A DNA stretch of 64,000 bases from Streptococcus infantarius subsp. infantarius ATCC BAA-102 (GCF_000154985.1 NZ_DS572684.1:18856-82855); one strand, 5' to 3'. Shown: positions 7,467-17,710, numbered from the stretch's first letter. Made by a program: numbers and translations. The notes: a model not told the origin generated them from the letters alone.

Positions 7467-9701
7467 ATGGTTAAGGTTTCGAATTTGGGATATCCGCGTT
7501 TGGGTGAAAATCGTGAGTGGAAAAAATTGATTGAGTCTTATTGGGCAGGTAATATTTCACAAGATGAATTGCAAGCAGAAGCGAAAGCATTGCGCTTATC
7601 ATTTTTGAAAAAACAAGCTGATGCAGGTATTGATTTTATTCCTGTGGGTGATTTTTCACTTTACGATCATATTTTGGATTTGTCTGTGCAATTTGGCGTG
7701 ATTCCAAATCGTTTTGCCAAGGAAGAGATTAATCTGGATTTGTTCTTTGCGATTGCGCGTGGTAACAAGGAAAATGTTGCTTCATCAATGAAAAAATGGT
7801 TCAACACCAACTACCACTACATTGTTCCAGAATGGTCAAAAGTTAAACCGCACTTGACAAATACACGCTTGCTTGATTTGTACCTTGAAGCTAAAGAAGT
7901 TGTTGGTGATAAGGCTAAGCCAGTTATTACTGGGCCAATCACTTATGTCGCCTTGTCATCTGAGGTTAGCGATTTTACTTCAGCAGTGAAAAAACTCTTG
8001 CCACTTTACAAACAAGTCTTTACAGAATTGGTTGAAGCTGGTGTAACATACATTCAAGTTGATGAACCGATTTTTGTAACGGACGAAGGGGTAGATCTTC
8101 TTGAAGCAGCAAAATGCGTTTATGCTTATTTTGCCAAAGAAGTGCCACAAGCCAAGATTATCTTCCAAACTTATTTTGAAGCTTTGATTGATGCTAAAGA
8201 GTTATCAGAACTTCCGGTTGCAGCATTTGGTCTTGATTTTGTTCATGGCCTTGATGAAAATCTTGAAGCGGTTGAAGCTGGTTATTTTGAAAATAAAGAA
8301 GTGTTTGCAGGAGTTGTTGATGGTCGTAACATCTGGGCAACTGATTTTGAAAAAACATCAGAATTGCTCGAAAAGCTACAAGCTAAAGTTGGCAATCTTG
8401 TGATTCAAGCATCTTGCTCACTTCTTCATGTGCCAGTTACCACAAAAAATGAAACTGACCTTGATCCTGTTCTTAAAAATGGTCTTGCTTTTGCAGACGA
8501 AAAATTGCAAGAACTTGAACTTTTGAGTCAATACTTGGATGGTCAAGAATCTGAAGCTTACAAGCAACATGTGGTTGACTTTGACGCTTTACAAGCAGCT
8601 GATTTCCGAAATGTGACTCTTGAAAGTTTAGAAAATGTGCCGACTGAGCGTGTGGATTATAAAGTTCGCCGCAAGGTGCAACAAGAAAAGCTAGGTTTGC
8701 CAACACTTCCGACAACGACAATTGGGTCATTCCCTCAATCACCAGAAGTTCGTCGTACTCGTCTGGCTTGGAAACGTGGCAATATCTCTGATGTTGAATA
8801 TGAAGATTTTATCAAATCAGAAATCGCTCGTTGGATTAAGATTCAAGAAGACTTAGATATCGATGTTTTGGTACACGGTGAATTTGAACGTGTGGACATG
8901 GTTGAATTTTTCGGTCAAAAATTAGCTGGTTTTACCACAACTAAACTTGGTTGGGTGCAATCATACGGTTCTCGTGCGGTTAAACCACCAATTATTTACG
9001 GTGATGTGAAACACATCCAACCTTTGTCAGTAAAAGAAGTGGTTTATGCGCAAAGTTTGACTGACCGTCCTGTGAAAGGAATGTTAACTGGACCTATTAC
9101 CATCACTAACTGGTCATTTGAACGTTCAGATATCTCACGCGCAGACCTTTTCAATCAAATTGGTCTTGCTATCAAAGACGAAATCAAGTTGCTTGAAGAT
9201 GCAGGCATTGCTATTATCCAAGTGGATGAAGCTGCGCTTCGTGAAGGTTTGCCACTTCGTAAAGCTAAACAAAAAGCTTATCTCGATGACGCTGTGCATG
9301 CTTTCCGCATCGCAACATCGTCTGTCAAAGATGATACTCAAATTCACACTCACATGTGTTACTCTAAGTTCAATGAAATCATCGATTCTATTCGTGACTT
9401 GGATGCTGATGTGATTTCTATTGAGACAAGTCGTAGCCACGGTGATGTGATTGAATCATTTGAAACAGCGGTTTACCCACTTGGAATTGGTCTAGGGGTT
9501 TACGATATTCACTCACCACGTGTGCCAAGTAAAGAGGAAGTTATTGCAAATATTGAACGTCCACTTCGTAAATTATCATTGGAACAATTTTGGGTTAACC
9601 CTGACTGTGGTCTTAAAACACGTCGTGAACCAGAAACAATTGCCTCACTTAAAGTATTAGTAGAAGCAACTAAGGAAGTTCGAGCAAAAAACGGAAAATA
9701 A
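7467..9701 (+). CDS. metE: Cobalamin-independent methionine synthase MetE
   Basis: This 744-residue enzyme transfers a methyl group from 5-methyl-tetrahydropteroyl-triglutamate to homocysteine. Its two barrel halves are evident. Zinc ligands appear in the C-terminal half as H-x-C in [13 protein letters not shown] and Cys in [13 protein letters not shown]. Start ATG 7467 follows AGGAGGTAACT. The next gene, 13 bp downstream, supplies the methyl donor through its MTHFR domain. Three MET-boxes upstream indicate control by a methionine-responsive LysR regulator. Confidence 0.95.
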   Translation: MVKVSNLGYPRLGENREWKKLIESYWAGNISQDELQAEAKALRLSFLKKQADAGIDFIPVGDFSLYDHILDLSVQFGVIPNRFAKEEINLDLFFAIARGNKENVASSMKKWFNTNYHYIVPEWSKVKPHLTNTRLLDLYLEAKEVVGDKAKPVITGPITYVALSSEVSDFTSAVKKLLPLYKQVFTELVEAGVTYIQVDEPIFVTDEGVDLLEAAKCVYAYFAKEVPQAKIIFQTYFEALIDAKELSELPVAAFGLDFVHGLDENLEAVEAGYFENKEVFAGVVDGRNIWATDFEKTSELLEKLQAKVGNLVIQASCSLLHVPVTTKNETDLDPVLKNGLAFADEKLQELELLSQYLDGQESEAYKQHVVDFDALQAADFRNVTLESLENVPTERVDYKVRRKVQQEKLGLPTLPTTTIGSFPQSPEVRRTRLAWKRGNISDVEYEDFIKSEIARWIKIQEDLDIDVLVHGEFERVDMVEFFGQKLAGFTTTKLGWVQSYGSRAVKPPIIYGDVKHIQPLSVKEVVYAQSLTDRPVKGMLTGPITITNWSFERSDISRADLFNQIGLAIKDEIKLLEDAGIAIIQVDEAALREGLPLRKAKQKAYLDDAVHAFRIATSSVKDDTQIHTHMCYSKFNEIIDSIRDLDADVISIETSRSHGDVIESFETAVYPLGIGLGVYDIHSPRVPSKEEVIANIERPLRKLSLEQFWVNPDCGLKTRREPETIASLKVLVEATKEVRAKNGK

Positions 9702-9714
9702 GGAAGGTTGAGCT

Positions 9715-11571
9715 ATGTCAGGATTATTAGAACGTTTAAAAACAGATATTTTAGTCGCTGACGGTGCTATGGGAACTCTTCTTTATGCTAATGGTCTTGA
9801 TAATTGTTACGAAGCTTATAATTTGACGCATCCAGAAAAAGTTTTAGCGATTCATAAAGCTTATATTAACGCTGGTGCTGATGTCATTCAGACAAACACC
9901 TATGCGGCCAAAAGACATCGACTAGGAGGTTACGGCTATGGTGACAAGATTAAAGAAATTAATCAAGCAGGCGTCAAAATTGCAAGACAAGCAGCAGGCG
10001 AGGATACCTTTGTTTTGGGAACAGTCGGTGCTCTTCGTGGTCTCAAACAATGCGAATTATCGCTTGATGAGATTATCAAGGAAACTTTAGAACAAGTTGG
10101 TTATTTGCTTGAAACAAAGGAAATTGATGGTCTTTTATTTGAAACTTACTACGATGAAGAAGAAATCATCGAAATTTTAAAGGCAGTCAGACCTTTAACA
10201 AAATTGCCGATTATTACCAATATTTCCATTCATGAAGCGGGAATAACCGAAAATGGTCGTCCATTGGTTGAAATCTTTGGAAAACTAGTGATGCTCGGGG
10301 CAGATGTAGTAGGACTCAATTGTCATTTGGGACCTTATCACATGATTCAATCACTCAAGCAAGTGCCGCTGTTTGCTCAGTCGTATTTGTCGGTTTATCC
10401 AAATGCCAGTTTGTTATCCTTTGTTGATGACAATGGTAGTGGGCAATATGGATTTAGCCAGAACGCAGATTACTTTGGGAAAAGTGCAGAGCTTCTTGTG
10501 GCTGAAGGAGCACGTCTGATTGGTGGGTGTTGTGGTACAACGCCTGACCATATCAGAGCAGTTAAGCGTGCAATAAAAGGCTTGAAACCAGTCTCACGCA
10601 AATTTGTTACACCGATGGTTGAAGAAGCAGAACTGATTAAGGCGGTTAAGCAATCAGAAACTATTGTCGACAAGGTAAACCGAAAAGTGACCATTATAGC
10701 AGAGCTGGATCCTCCAAAAACACTTGATATTAGAAAGTTTACTAAAGGGGTAAAAGCTTTGGACGAGGCTGGAGTATCTGCAATTACGCTGGCTGATAAT
10801 TCGCTAGCTAAGACACGTATTTGTAATGTTAGTATTGCCTCGCTTTTGAAAAATGAGATTTCAACACCGTTTTTACTACACTTATCTTGTCGCGACCACA
10901 ATATGATTGGGCTTCAATCACGTCTTTTGGGGATGGACGTGTTGGGCTTTCATCAGGTACTAGCGATTACAGGGGATCCATCTAAAATAGGAGATTTTCC
11001 GGGAGCAACCAGCGTCTATGATGCCACGAGCTTCAAGTTATTGGAGCTGATTAAGCAACTTAACAAGGGAATAGGTTACAGTGGCGCAAGCATTAAAAAA
11101 GAAACAACTTTTACAGCAGCAGCGGCTTTCAATCCTAATGTGAAAAATTTATCACGTTGCGGTCGATTGATTGAAAGAAAGATTGCTGCTGGAGCAGATT
11201 GTTTTATTACACAGCCTATTTTTAATAGTGAGATTATTGAAAATTTAGCAAAGCTAACACGAGATTATGAAACGCCATTTTTTGTTGGTATTATGCCAAT
11301 TACTAGCTATAACAATGCTATTTTCCTTCACAATGAAGTACCCGGCATTCAGCTATCAGATAACTTTCTAGCAAAACTAGAAGCTGTCAAAGATGACAAG
11401 GAAAAATGCCAACAATTGGCTTTAGAAGAAAGTAAACAATTAATTGATCATGCTTTAAAATTCTTTAACGGCATTTACCTCATTACACCATTTATGCGAT
11501 ATGATTTAACTGTTGAATTGGTTGAATATATCCATCAGAAAGTTGAACAAAGTCACCAAATAATACCTTAA
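9715..11571 (+). CDS. Bifunctional homocysteine S-methyltransferase / 5,10-methylenetetrahydrofolate reductase
   Basis: This 618-residue fusion resembles Bacillus YitJ. Residues 1-290 are a homocysteine methyltransferase barrel (DGAMGTLLYANG at the N-terminus, zinc cysteines in GLNCHLGP and GGCCGTTPDH). Residues about 320-618 are a MetF-like reductase (AELDPPKTLD ... LAITGDPS ... CFITQPIFN). The reductase half makes 5-methyl-THF for MetE. The methyl donor of the first half is uncertain. It follows metE by 13 bp in the same operon and is closed by a terminator. Confidence 0.88.
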   Translation: MSGLLERLKTDILVADGAMGTLLYANGLDNCYEAYNLTHPEKVLAIHKAYINAGADVIQTNTYAAKRHRLGGYGYGDKIKEINQAGVKIARQAAGEDTFVLGTVGALRGLKQCELSLDEIIKETLEQVGYLLETKEIDGLLFETYYDEEEIIEILKAVRPLTKLPIITNISIHEAGITENGRPLVEIFGKLVMLGADVVGLNCHLGPYHMIQSLKQVPLFAQSYLSVYPNASLLSFVDDNGSGQYGFSQNADYFGKSAELLVAEGARLIGGCCGTTPDHIRAVKRAIKGLKPVSRKFVTPMVEEAELIKAVKQSETIVDKVNRKVTIIAELDPPKTLDIRKFTKGVKALDEAGVSAITLADNSLAKTRICNVSIASLLKNEISTPFLLHLSCRDHNMIGLQSRLLGMDVLGFHQVLAITGDPSKIGDFPGATSVYDATSFKLLELIKQLNKGIGYSGASIKKETTFTAAAAFNPNVKNLSRCGRLIERKIAAGADCFITQPIFNSEIIENLAKLTRDYETPFFVGIMPITSYNNAIFLHNEVPGIQLSDNFLAKLEAVKDDKEKCQQLALEESKQLIDHALKFFNGIYLITPFMRYDLTVELVEYIHQKVEQSHQIIP

Positions 11572-11573
11572 TC

Positions 11574-11602
11574 AAGAGAGATAGAGATTATCTCTCTTTT
11601 TC
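11574..11602 (+). terminator. Terminator of the metE operon
   Basis: AAGAGAGAT and ATCTCTCTT form a 9-bp stem with a 7-nt loop, followed by TTTTCT. Confidence 0.8.
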
Positions 11603-11624
11603 TCCTAAAAAATCATTTTTTTGC

Positions 11625-11655
11625 TTGACTTGGAGTTAGCTCCAAGGTGTATGAT
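11625..11655 (+). promoter_or_regulatory. MerR-type promoter/operator for the DXS-like gene
   Basis: TTGACT (11625-11630) and TATGAT (11650-11655) are separated by 19 bp, too long for unaided RNA polymerase. The spacer region contains a perfect dyad CTTGGAG-TTAG-CTCCAAG (11629-11646). This layout is the hallmark of promoters twisted open by MerR-family activators. The dyad is very like operators of the aldehyde/nitrosative-stress members AdhR and NmlR. No merR gene is seen in this window. Confidence 0.75.
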
Positions 11656-11718
11656 AGGGATACTTGAAAAAAGCTGAGAAGTTTTTAAAAATGATTGTCA
11701 AATAAAAAGGAGAAATAT

Positions 11719-13578
11719 ATGGTACTTGAAACAATTGCATCGCCACAAGATTTAAAAAAATTGTCTCGTGAGGACTTGCAACGTGTGGTTGATGAAGCTC
11801 GTCAAGCTTTGCTTGAAAAAACAAGTCAGCATGGCGGACACAACGGACCAAACTTTGGTATGGTTGAAATGACAGTTGCTATGCACTACGTCTTTAATTC
11901 ACCGGTTGATAAATTTATCTTTGACGTTTCTCACCAATCATACGTTCATAAAATGTTGACTGGGCGTGCGCAAGCCTTTCTTGACCCAGATCACTATGAT
12001 GACGTGTCTGGTTATACAAATCCCAAAGAAAGTGAACATGATTTGTTTACCATTGGGCATACTTCAACCTCTTTGTCACTGGCTTCAGGTGTGGCAAAAG
12101 CGCGTGATTTAAAAGATGAAGTTTACAATGTTGTTGCTGTTATCGGTGATGGTTCACTGTCAGGTGGAATGGCTTATGAAGGCTTGAACCAAATCACAAC
12201 AGAAGGAACCAATACGATTGTTATTGTTAATGATAATGACCAATCAATCGCAGCAAATCCAAGTGGAATGGCTTATGAAGGCTTGAACCAAATCACAACA
12301 GAAGGAACCAATACGATTGTTATTGTTAATGATAATGACCAATCAATCGCAGCAAATCCAACTGGTGGCATTTACACAGCACTTCGTGATTTGCGTGAAA
12401 ACAATGGCAAAGCTGCTAATAATTTCTTTGAGGCATTTGGTTTTGATTATCATTATCTTGAAGCAGGAAATGATTTGACTCAATTAATTGCTCTTTTTGA
12501 AGAAGTAAAAGATGCGAATCACCCAGTTTTGTTACATATTCATACACAAAAAGGTCACGGCGTGTCATTTATGGAAGAAAATCGCGAAGCCTTCCATGCT
12601 GGAGGACCTTACATTCCAGAAACTGGAGAATACCTTCGTCACACAACTTCAGGTGAAACTTACAACAGCATTACGACAGAATTTGTTTTAGACAAAATTG
12701 AAAAAGATCCAACGGTTGTTGCTGTAAATGCAGGAACTCCGATGTTTATGTTGAATCAAGAGCAACGTCAAAAGGCTGGTAAACAATTTGTTGATGTAGG
12801 GATCGCTGAAGAAGAAGCAGCGACTATGGCAGCTGGTCTTGCTAAAAATGGTGCAAAACCAATCTGGTACGTCGCAGCACCATTTATGCAACGTACATAT
12901 GACCAATGGTCACATGACATCGCACTTAATAATCTTCCGGTGACAACCTTGGTTTACTCAGCGTCAGTTAGTGCCATGAATGATGAAAGTCACCTTGGTT
13001 TCTTCGATATTCCATTCTTGGCTCACATTCCAAATGTGGTTTACTTGGCGCCAACAAGTAAAGAAGAGCATCTAGCGATGCTTGATTGGGCTGTTGAACA
13101 AAATGAACACCCAGTTGCTATTCGTATTCCAGTTGGTCCACTTCGTGAGACTGGAGTAGCTGATACGACAGATTATTCAATTCTTAACAAGAACCAAGTC
13201 ACTCAAAAAGGTAGCAAGGTTGCTATCTTTGGTCTTGGTAATTTCTATGGTTTAGCTGAAGAAGTGGCTAAAGAATTGGCCGACAAACACGGAATCACAG
13301 CAACCCTTGTTAATCCAAAATTCATCACAGGATTAGACGAAGAATTACTTGATAGCTTGGAATCTGAACACCAAGTTGCGGTGACTTTAGAAGATGGTGT
13401 GCTTGAAGGTGGCTATGGTCAAATGATTGCAAGTTACCTTGGAAATACAGACATCAAGATTCAAAATTACGGTGTAGAGAAAGCCTTCCATGACCGTTAC
13501 AATCCTAAAGAACTTTTAGCAGAAAATGGTGTGACGGTTGATAATATTGTCAAAAATATTTTAGCAAGTCTTGCTTGA
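11719..13578 (+). CDS. Transketolase/DXS-like thiamine-diphosphate enzyme with internal 33-residue duplication
   Basis: This 619-residue protein resembles 1-deoxy-xylulose-5-phosphate synthase. It has an N-terminal diphosphate-binding domain (GDGSLSGG at 143-150), a pyrimidine domain with the catalytic Glu in VGIAEEEAATMAAG, and a C-terminal transketolase domain. The thiamine motif (GDG ... NDN) is interrupted: a 33-residue block ending in IVNDNDQSIAANP occurs twice in tandem (about 150-182 and 183-215). Without it the protein would be 586 residues, near the family length. The mevalonate pathway is complete elsewhere in the window, so a role in isoprenoids is unlikely. Activity of this copy is doubtful. 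ATG 11719 follows AAAAAGGAG. Confidence 0.85.
   Translation: MVLETIASPQDLKKLSREDLQRVVDEARQALLEKTSQHGGHNGPNFGMVEMTVAMHYVFNSPVDKFIFDVSHQSYVHKMLTGRAQAFLDPDHYDDVSGYTNPKESEHDLFTIGHTSTSLSLASGVAKARDLKDEVYNVVAVIGDGSLSGGMAYEGLNQITTEGTNTIVIVNDNDQSIAANPSGMAYEGLNQITTEGTNTIVIVNDNDQSIAANPTGGIYTALRDLRENNGKAANNFFEAFGFDYHYLEAGNDLTQLIALFEEVKDANHPVLLHIHTQKGHGVSFMEENREAFHAGGPYIPETGEYLRHTTSGETYNSITTEFVLDKIEKDPTVVAVNAGTPMFMLNQEQRQKAGKQFVDVGIAEEEAATMAAGLAKNGAKPIWYVAAPFMQRTYDQWSHDIALNNLPVTTLVYSASVSAMNDESHLGFFDIPFLAHIPNVVYLAPTSKEEHLAMLDWAVEQNEHPVAIRIPVGPLRETGVADTTDYSILNKNQVTQKGSKVAIFGLGNFYGLAEEVAKELADKHGITATLVNPKFITGLDEELLDSLESEHQVAVTLEDGVLEGGYGQMIASYLGNTDIKIQNYGVEKAFHDRYNPKELLAENGVTVDNIVKNILASLA
12164..12361 (+). 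repeat. Exact 99-bp in-frame tandem duplication
   Basis: Positions 12164-12262 and 12263-12361 are identical at all 99 bases. The repeat begins GTGGAATGGC and ends GCAAATCCAA. The length keeps the reading frame. Lack of any base difference means the event is recent or is an assembly effect. Confidence 0.95.
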
Positions 13579-13588
13579 TTTAAATAGG

Positions 13589-13627
13589 AAAAAGAGTCTT
13601 AGAGAGTTTCGTCTAAGGCTCTTTTCA
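13589..13627 (+). terminator. Terminator after the DXS-like gene
   Basis: AAAGAGTCTTAGA pairs with TCTAAGGCTCTTT (one G-T pair) and is followed by a short T run. Confidence 0.8.
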
Positions 13628-13674
13628 AGAATTTGTGTCATTAACGGTTAAGAGTCTCTTTTTTATCAAAAATT

Positions 13675-13683
13675 TGTTATACT
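13675..13683 (+). promoter_or_regulatory. Extended -10 promoter for the glucosaminidase gene
   Basis: TGT-TATACT lies 26 bp before the start codon. No clear -35 is visible. Confidence 0.5.
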
Positions 13684-13709
13684 GAAAGGTGACTTTTTGA
13701 AAGGACTGA

Positions 13710-14369
13710 ATGTATTTGGCAAAGGTAAGAAAAAGGAAGAAAAGAAGAAGGGTTAGTGGAAGACGACGTCGAAAAAATGTCCCTCGTTCTGTCTTATATG
13801 GCATAACCTTTCTAGCCTTTTTGGCTTTTTTGACCTTGATTTTCTTCGCCTATCACTCGCAGGAAGCAGCAAATCCAACCTCCGCAGACACTAGTCAATC
13901 ATCTCAAGACACGACGACCATATCTTTCATTCAAATTATTGGTGAATTAGCTCGTCAAATCGCTGCGCAAAATGACCTTTACGCTTCGGTCATGATTGCG
14001 CAAGCCATTTTAGAATCGAACAGTAGTCAGTCAAAACTGAGTCAAGCACCCAATTATAATTTCTTTGGCATCAAAGGGGATTATAAGGGGCAGTCGGTGA
14101 CTATGCAGACTTGGGAGGATGATGGCAATGGGAATTCTTACACCATTGATGCTCAATTTCGTTCTTATGGTAGTCTGGAGGAATCTCTGCAGGATTATGC
14201 TCAGTTTCTTCAAAAAGATTTGTATGTTGGTGTGCATAAATCAAGAACTGCTTCTTATCAAGATGCGACAGCAGCACTAACGGGAACTTATGCCACTGAT
14301 ACGTCTTATGGTAGCAAATTAAATCAACTCATTTCAGAATACGATTTAACTATCTATGATAGTTGGTAA
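13710..14369 (+). CDS. Membrane-anchored glucosaminidase-domain protein (cell-wall hydrolase)
   Basis: This 219-residue protein has a strikingly basic cytoplasmic tail (about residues 6-26, mostly K/R), one membrane segment (about 27-47), a Ser/Thr/Gln-rich linker, and an extracellular GH73 (FlgJ/LytG-type) glucosaminidase domain. The latter shows ASVMIAQAILESNSSQSKLS with the catalytic Glu, then NYNFFGIKGDYKG and FRSYGSLEESLQDYAQFL. It likely trims peptidoglycan glycan strands at the cell surface. ATG 13710 is used; a TTG at 13716 has better spacing from GAAAGGA and cannot be excluded. It appears to be a single-gene unit. Confidence 0.82.
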   Translation: MYLAKVRKRKKRRRVSGRRRRKNVPRSVLYGITFLAFLAFLTLIFFAYHSQEAANPTSADTSQSSQDTTTISFIQIIGELARQIAAQNDLYASVMIAQAILESNSSQSKLSQAPNYNFFGIKGDYKGQSVTMQTWEDDGNGNSYTIDAQFRSYGSLEESLQDYAQFLQKDLYVGVHKSRTASYQDATAALTGTYATDTSYGSKLNQLISEYDLTIYDSW

Positions 14370-14450
14370 GCATACTTTTTTGAGTCAAAAAAAGAATTGT
14401 CAGTATTGCTTTAAAGTTCAAAGAAAAGCGTGCAAAATAGAGTTGAAATA

Positions 14451-14459
14451 TGCTATAAT
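14451..14459 (+). promoter_or_regulatory. Extended -10 promoter for the DUF1149 gene
   Basis: TGC-TATAAT is located 29 bp before the start codon. Confidence 0.6.
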
Positions 14460-14488
14460 GAAAAGTGATATACAAAGAGGAGATAAGT

Positions 14489-14869
14489 ATGGAATTAGTA
14501 CGTGAAAAAGAATTTGTCAACCAATACCATTATGATGCAAGAAATCTTGAATGGGAAAAAGAAAATGGTACACCGAAGACTAATTTTGAAGTCACATTTC
14601 AATTAGTGAAAAAAGACACAGACAATAATCAAACAACAATCGTTTCTGTTTTACAATTTATGGTCGTAAAACAAGAGTTTGTCATTAGCGGTGTTGTTTC
14701 ACAAATGGTTCACATTCAAAATCGTATTGTCAATGAACCAAGTGAATTCACTAAGGACGAAGTTGAATATTTGGCAGCGCCTTTACTTGATATTGTGCAA
14801 CGCCTAACATACGAAGTAACCGAAATTGCCCTCGATCGTCCAGGGGTTAAATTGGAGTTTAGAAGTTAA
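14489..14869 (+). CDS. DUF1149 family protein
   Basis: This 126-residue soluble protein of unknown function matches the DUF1149 family found in streptococci and relatives ([19 protein letters not shown] at the start, [19 protein letters not shown] at the end). The beta-rich pattern recalls SecB-like folds, but that is inference. ATG 14489 follows GAGGAG. The stop shares a base with the start of the DegV gene, so the two are translationally coupled. They head a run that continues through dapB and cca. Confidence 0.8.
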   Translation: MELVREKEFVNQYHYDARNLEWEKENGTPKTNFEVTFQLVKKDTDNNQTTIVSVLQFMVVKQEFVISGVVSQMVHIQNRIVNEPSEFTKDEVEYLAAPLLDIVQRLTYEVTEIALDRPGVKLEFRS

Positions 14870-15717
14870 TGAAATTAGCAGTTATAACAGATACAACCGC
14901 AGTTTTGTCAGATGACCTTAAGGCAAAAGAAAATCTTTTTGTCTTAGATATCCCAATCATGATTGGTGGTATTTCTTACGTTGAAGGTAAAGACTTGAGC
15001 CTTGATGATTTTTACAGAAAAATGGCTATGTCACCAACCTTACCTAAGACAAGCCAACCAAGTCTAGCAAAATTAGATGAAATTTTGACACAACTTTCAA
15101 CTGAAGGCTATACACACGTTGTAGGATTGTTTTTGTCATCAGGCATTTCAGGATTTTGGCAGAATATTCAATTCTTAATTGAAGATTATCCTGAATTAAT
15201 GATTGCATTTCCAGATAGTAAAATCACTTCAGCACCATTAGGTAGCATGGTTAAAAACACACTTAATTGGGCTGAAAATGGTCTTTCATTTGATGATATT
15301 TTGGCTAAATTGCAAAAGCAAATCGATGGAACAGGTGCCTTTATCATGGTTGATGATTTAAATCACTTGGTAAAAGGTGGACGTTTGTCAAATGGTTCAG
15401 CTTTGATTGGTAACTTGCTTAGCATCAAACCAATTCTTTATTTTAATGACGAAGGTGTTATTGAAGTTTATGAAAAAGTGCGAACTGAGAAAAAAGCTAT
15501 CAAACGTCTTGTTGATGTTTTGTCTGACGTGACTGAAAATGGAGAATACGAAGTTTTCATCATTCATTCTCGCGCAGAAGAAAAAGCTCAATATTTCTAT
15601 CAAGCTTTGGCTGAAAGAGGTCAAACGAAGAATCTTGAAATCGTATCATTTGATGGCGTAATTGCTACTCATTTAGGGGAAGGTGCCGTTGCATTTGGTT
15701 TCACACCAATTGTCTAA
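14869..15717 (+). CDS. DegV family fatty-acid-binding protein
   Basis: This 282-residue protein begins [16 protein letters not shown] and contains [13 protein letters not shown] and [11 protein letters not shown], typical of DegV/FakB proteins. Family members bind a single fatty acid and, as FakB, present it to the fatty-acid kinase FakA. No fakA is nearby, so whether this copy is a kinase partner is open. It sits in an operon-like run with DUF1149 upstream and dapB 23 bp downstream. Confidence 0.88.
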   Translation: MKLAVITDTTAVLSDDLKAKENLFVLDIPIMIGGISYVEGKDLSLDDFYRKMAMSPTLPKTSQPSLAKLDEILTQLSTEGYTHVVGLFLSSGISGFWQNIQFLIEDYPELMIAFPDSKITSAPLGSMVKNTLNWAENGLSFDDILAKLQKQIDGTGAFIMVDDLNHLVKGGRLSNGSALIGNLLSIKPILYFNDEGVIEVYEKVRTEKKAIKRLVDVLSDVTENGEYEVFIIHSRAEEKAQYFYQALAERGQTKNLEIVSFDGVIATHLGEGAVAFGFTPIV

Positions 15718-15740
15718 GTGCTAGAGAGGAAAAGAAAAAC

Positions 15741-16508
15741 ATGAGTATTAAAGTTATCGTAGCAGGTTTTAAAGGGAGAATGGGTTCAGCAGCAGTTAAC
15801 ATGGTTAAGGGAGATGACGATTTAACCTTAGCAGCTTTGCTTGATCCATTTGCAACAGAAAAAGAAATTGATGGCGTCCCAGTATTCACTGATAAATCAC
15901 AACTAGTTGGTTTTGATGCTGATGTGTGGGTTGATTTTACAATGCCAGCTGTTGCTTATGAAAACACTCGTTTTGCTTTAAAAAATGGCTTTGCTCCAGT
16001 TGTTGGGACAACAGGATTTTCTGAAGACGAAATTACCGAATTGATTGCTCTTTCTGAAGAAAAAAAAACAGGTGGTTTGATTGCTCCAAACTTTGCAATT
16101 GGTGCTATTTTACTCATGGAATTTGCCGCTAAGGCTGCCAAATATTTTCCGGACCTTGAAATCATTGAACTACATCATGACAATAAGAAAGATGCTCCTT
16201 CAGGTACAGCTGTGAAAACAGCGGAATTGATTCGTGAAGTTCGTCAACCTAAAAAACAAGGGGTTGCAGATGAAGTTGAAACGTTAAAAGGAGCGCGCGG
16301 GGCTGATTTTGATGGTATGCGTATCCATAGTGTTCGTTTACCTGGCTTGGTTGCGCACCAAGAAGTTATTTTCGGTGCCCAAGGTGAGGGATTGACACTT
16401 CGTCATGATTCTTATGATCGTATTTCGTTTATGAGTGGTGTTAATATTGGAATTAAAGCAGTTGTCAAACGAGATAAGCTCGTTTATGGTTTGGAAAAAT
16501 TACTATGA
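15741..16508 (+). CDS. dapB: 4-hydroxy-tetrahydrodipicolinate reductase DapB
   Basis: This 255-residue enzyme reduces hydroxy-tetrahydrodipicolinate with NAD(P)H in the lysine/diaminopimelate pathway. It shows the nucleotide-binding start [17 protein letters not shown], the conserved [15 protein letters not shown] active-site segment and [11 protein letters not shown]. It is the only lysine-pathway gene in the window. It overlaps cca by 4 bp (ATGA). The RBS is GAGAGGAAAAG. Confidence 0.95.
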   Translation: MSIKVIVAGFKGRMGSAAVNMVKGDDDLTLAALLDPFATEKEIDGVPVFTDKSQLVGFDADVWVDFTMPAVAYENTRFALKNGFAPVVGTTGFSEDEITELIALSEEKKTGGLIAPNFAIGAILLMEFAAKAAKYFPDLEIIELHHDNKKDAPSGTAVKTAELIREVRQPKKQGVADEVETLKGARGADFDGMRIHSVRLPGLVAHQEVIFGAQGEGLTLRHDSYDRISFMSGVNIGIKAVVKRDKLVYGLEKLL

Positions 16509-17710
16509 AATTAAACAATCTGCCTTCTGAATTTCAGGAGGCTTTACCAATCTTGAAAAAAATTCGTGAAGCAGGCTATGAGGCATACTTCGTTGGCGGT
16601 AGCGTTCGAGATGTCTTACTAAATCGCCCAATTCACGATGTCGATATTGCAACAAGTTCTTACCCAGAAGAAACAAAAAGTATTTTTCACCGTACCGTTG
16701 ATATTGGGATTGAGCATGGGACTGTGCTTGTTCTTGAAGAAGGTGGTGAGTATGAAATCACTACTTTCCGTACGGAAGATGTTTATGTAGATTATCGTAG
16801 ACCAAGTAGCGTATCTTTTGTTCGCTCACTTGAAGAGGACTTAAAACGTCGTGACTTTACGGTAAATGCTTTTGCACTTGATGAAACAGGTTTGATTATT
16901 GATAAATTTAATGGCTTAGCTGACCTGAAAGCCAAATTGTTACGTGCGGTTGGAAATCCAGCTGAGCGTTTTAATGAAGATGCCCTTCGCATCATGCGTG
17001 GTTTCCGTTTTTCAGCTAGTCTTGATTTTGATATTGAACCTGAGACTTTTGCTGCCATGGCAGCACATGCGCCCTTACTGGAAAAAATTTCAGTAGAGCG
17101 CTCTTTTATTGAATTTGACAAATTATTGATGGCACCTTTCTGGCGTAAAGGGATTAAAGCCATGATTGCAAGTGAAGCTCAAAAATACCTTCCTCATCTT
17201 GAGAATGCTCATGATCATTTGCAACAATTCTTAGATGATTTGGCAGACGATTATCACTTTAAAACATCAGAACAAGCTTGGGCAGCTTTGCTATTAGCAT
17301 TGGATGTCAAAGATGTTCGTGCCTTTTTGCGAGCTTGGAAAACATCAAGTCAATTCCAAAAAGATGTTGAAAAGATTGTGTCAATCTATCGTTTCCGTTT
17401 GACAAATGAGCTTGATAAGATGGAAATGTATTGCTATGGTTGTAATCTTATCGAACAAGCAGAAGACCTTCGTTTAGGTTTTGGTCTACCAGTTGATTTT
17501 GCGACGATTGAGCGCTTGGATAAGGAATTAACCATTCATGACAAACATGAGATTGTGGTCAACGGTGGTATGCTGATTAAAGAAATGCAGTTTAAACCAG
17601 GACCTGAGCTTGGTCAAATCCTAAAAGCAATCGAACAACATATTGTCCTTGGTGAGCTTGCCAATGATAAAGAAGCTATTTTTGAATTTATTAGAAAGGA
17701 AAGTAAATGA
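16505..17710 (+). CDS. cca: CCA tRNA nucleotidyltransferase
   Basis: This 401-residue class II enzyme adds or repairs the CCA 3' end of tRNAs. The nucleotidyltransferase head shows [24 protein letters not shown] with the DxD metal site, followed by [10 protein letters not shown] and [18 protein letters not shown]. An internal ATG-overlap joins it to dapB and another ATGA joins it to the ABC-F gene. It is essential here, since neither of the window's tRNA genes encodes CCA. Confidence 0.95.
   Translation: MKLNNLPSEFQEALPILKKIREAGYEAYFVGGSVRDVLLNRPIHDVDIATSSYPEETKSIFHRTVDIGIEHGTVLVLEEGGEYEITTFRTEDVYVDYRRPSSVSFVRSLEEDLKRRDFTVNAFALDETGLIIDKFNGLADLKAKLLRAVGNPAERFNEDALRIMRGFRFSASLDFDIEPETFAAMAAHAPLLEKISVERSFIEFDKLLMAPFWRKGIKAMIASEAQKYLPHLENAHDHLQQFLDDLADDYHFKTSEQAWAALLLALDVKDVRAFLRAWKTSSQFQKDVEKIVSIYRFRLTNELDKMEMYCYGCNLIEQAEDLRLGFGLPVDFATIERLDKELTIHDKHEIVVNGGMLIKEMQFKPGPELGQILKAIEQHIVLGELANDKEAIFEFIRKESK

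Noticed and set aside
10470-10901. 143-residue open frame antisense to the methyltransferase/MTHFR gene
   Set aside because: It lies entirely within a clearly coding gene on the other strand, has no ribosome site and no recognisable domain.
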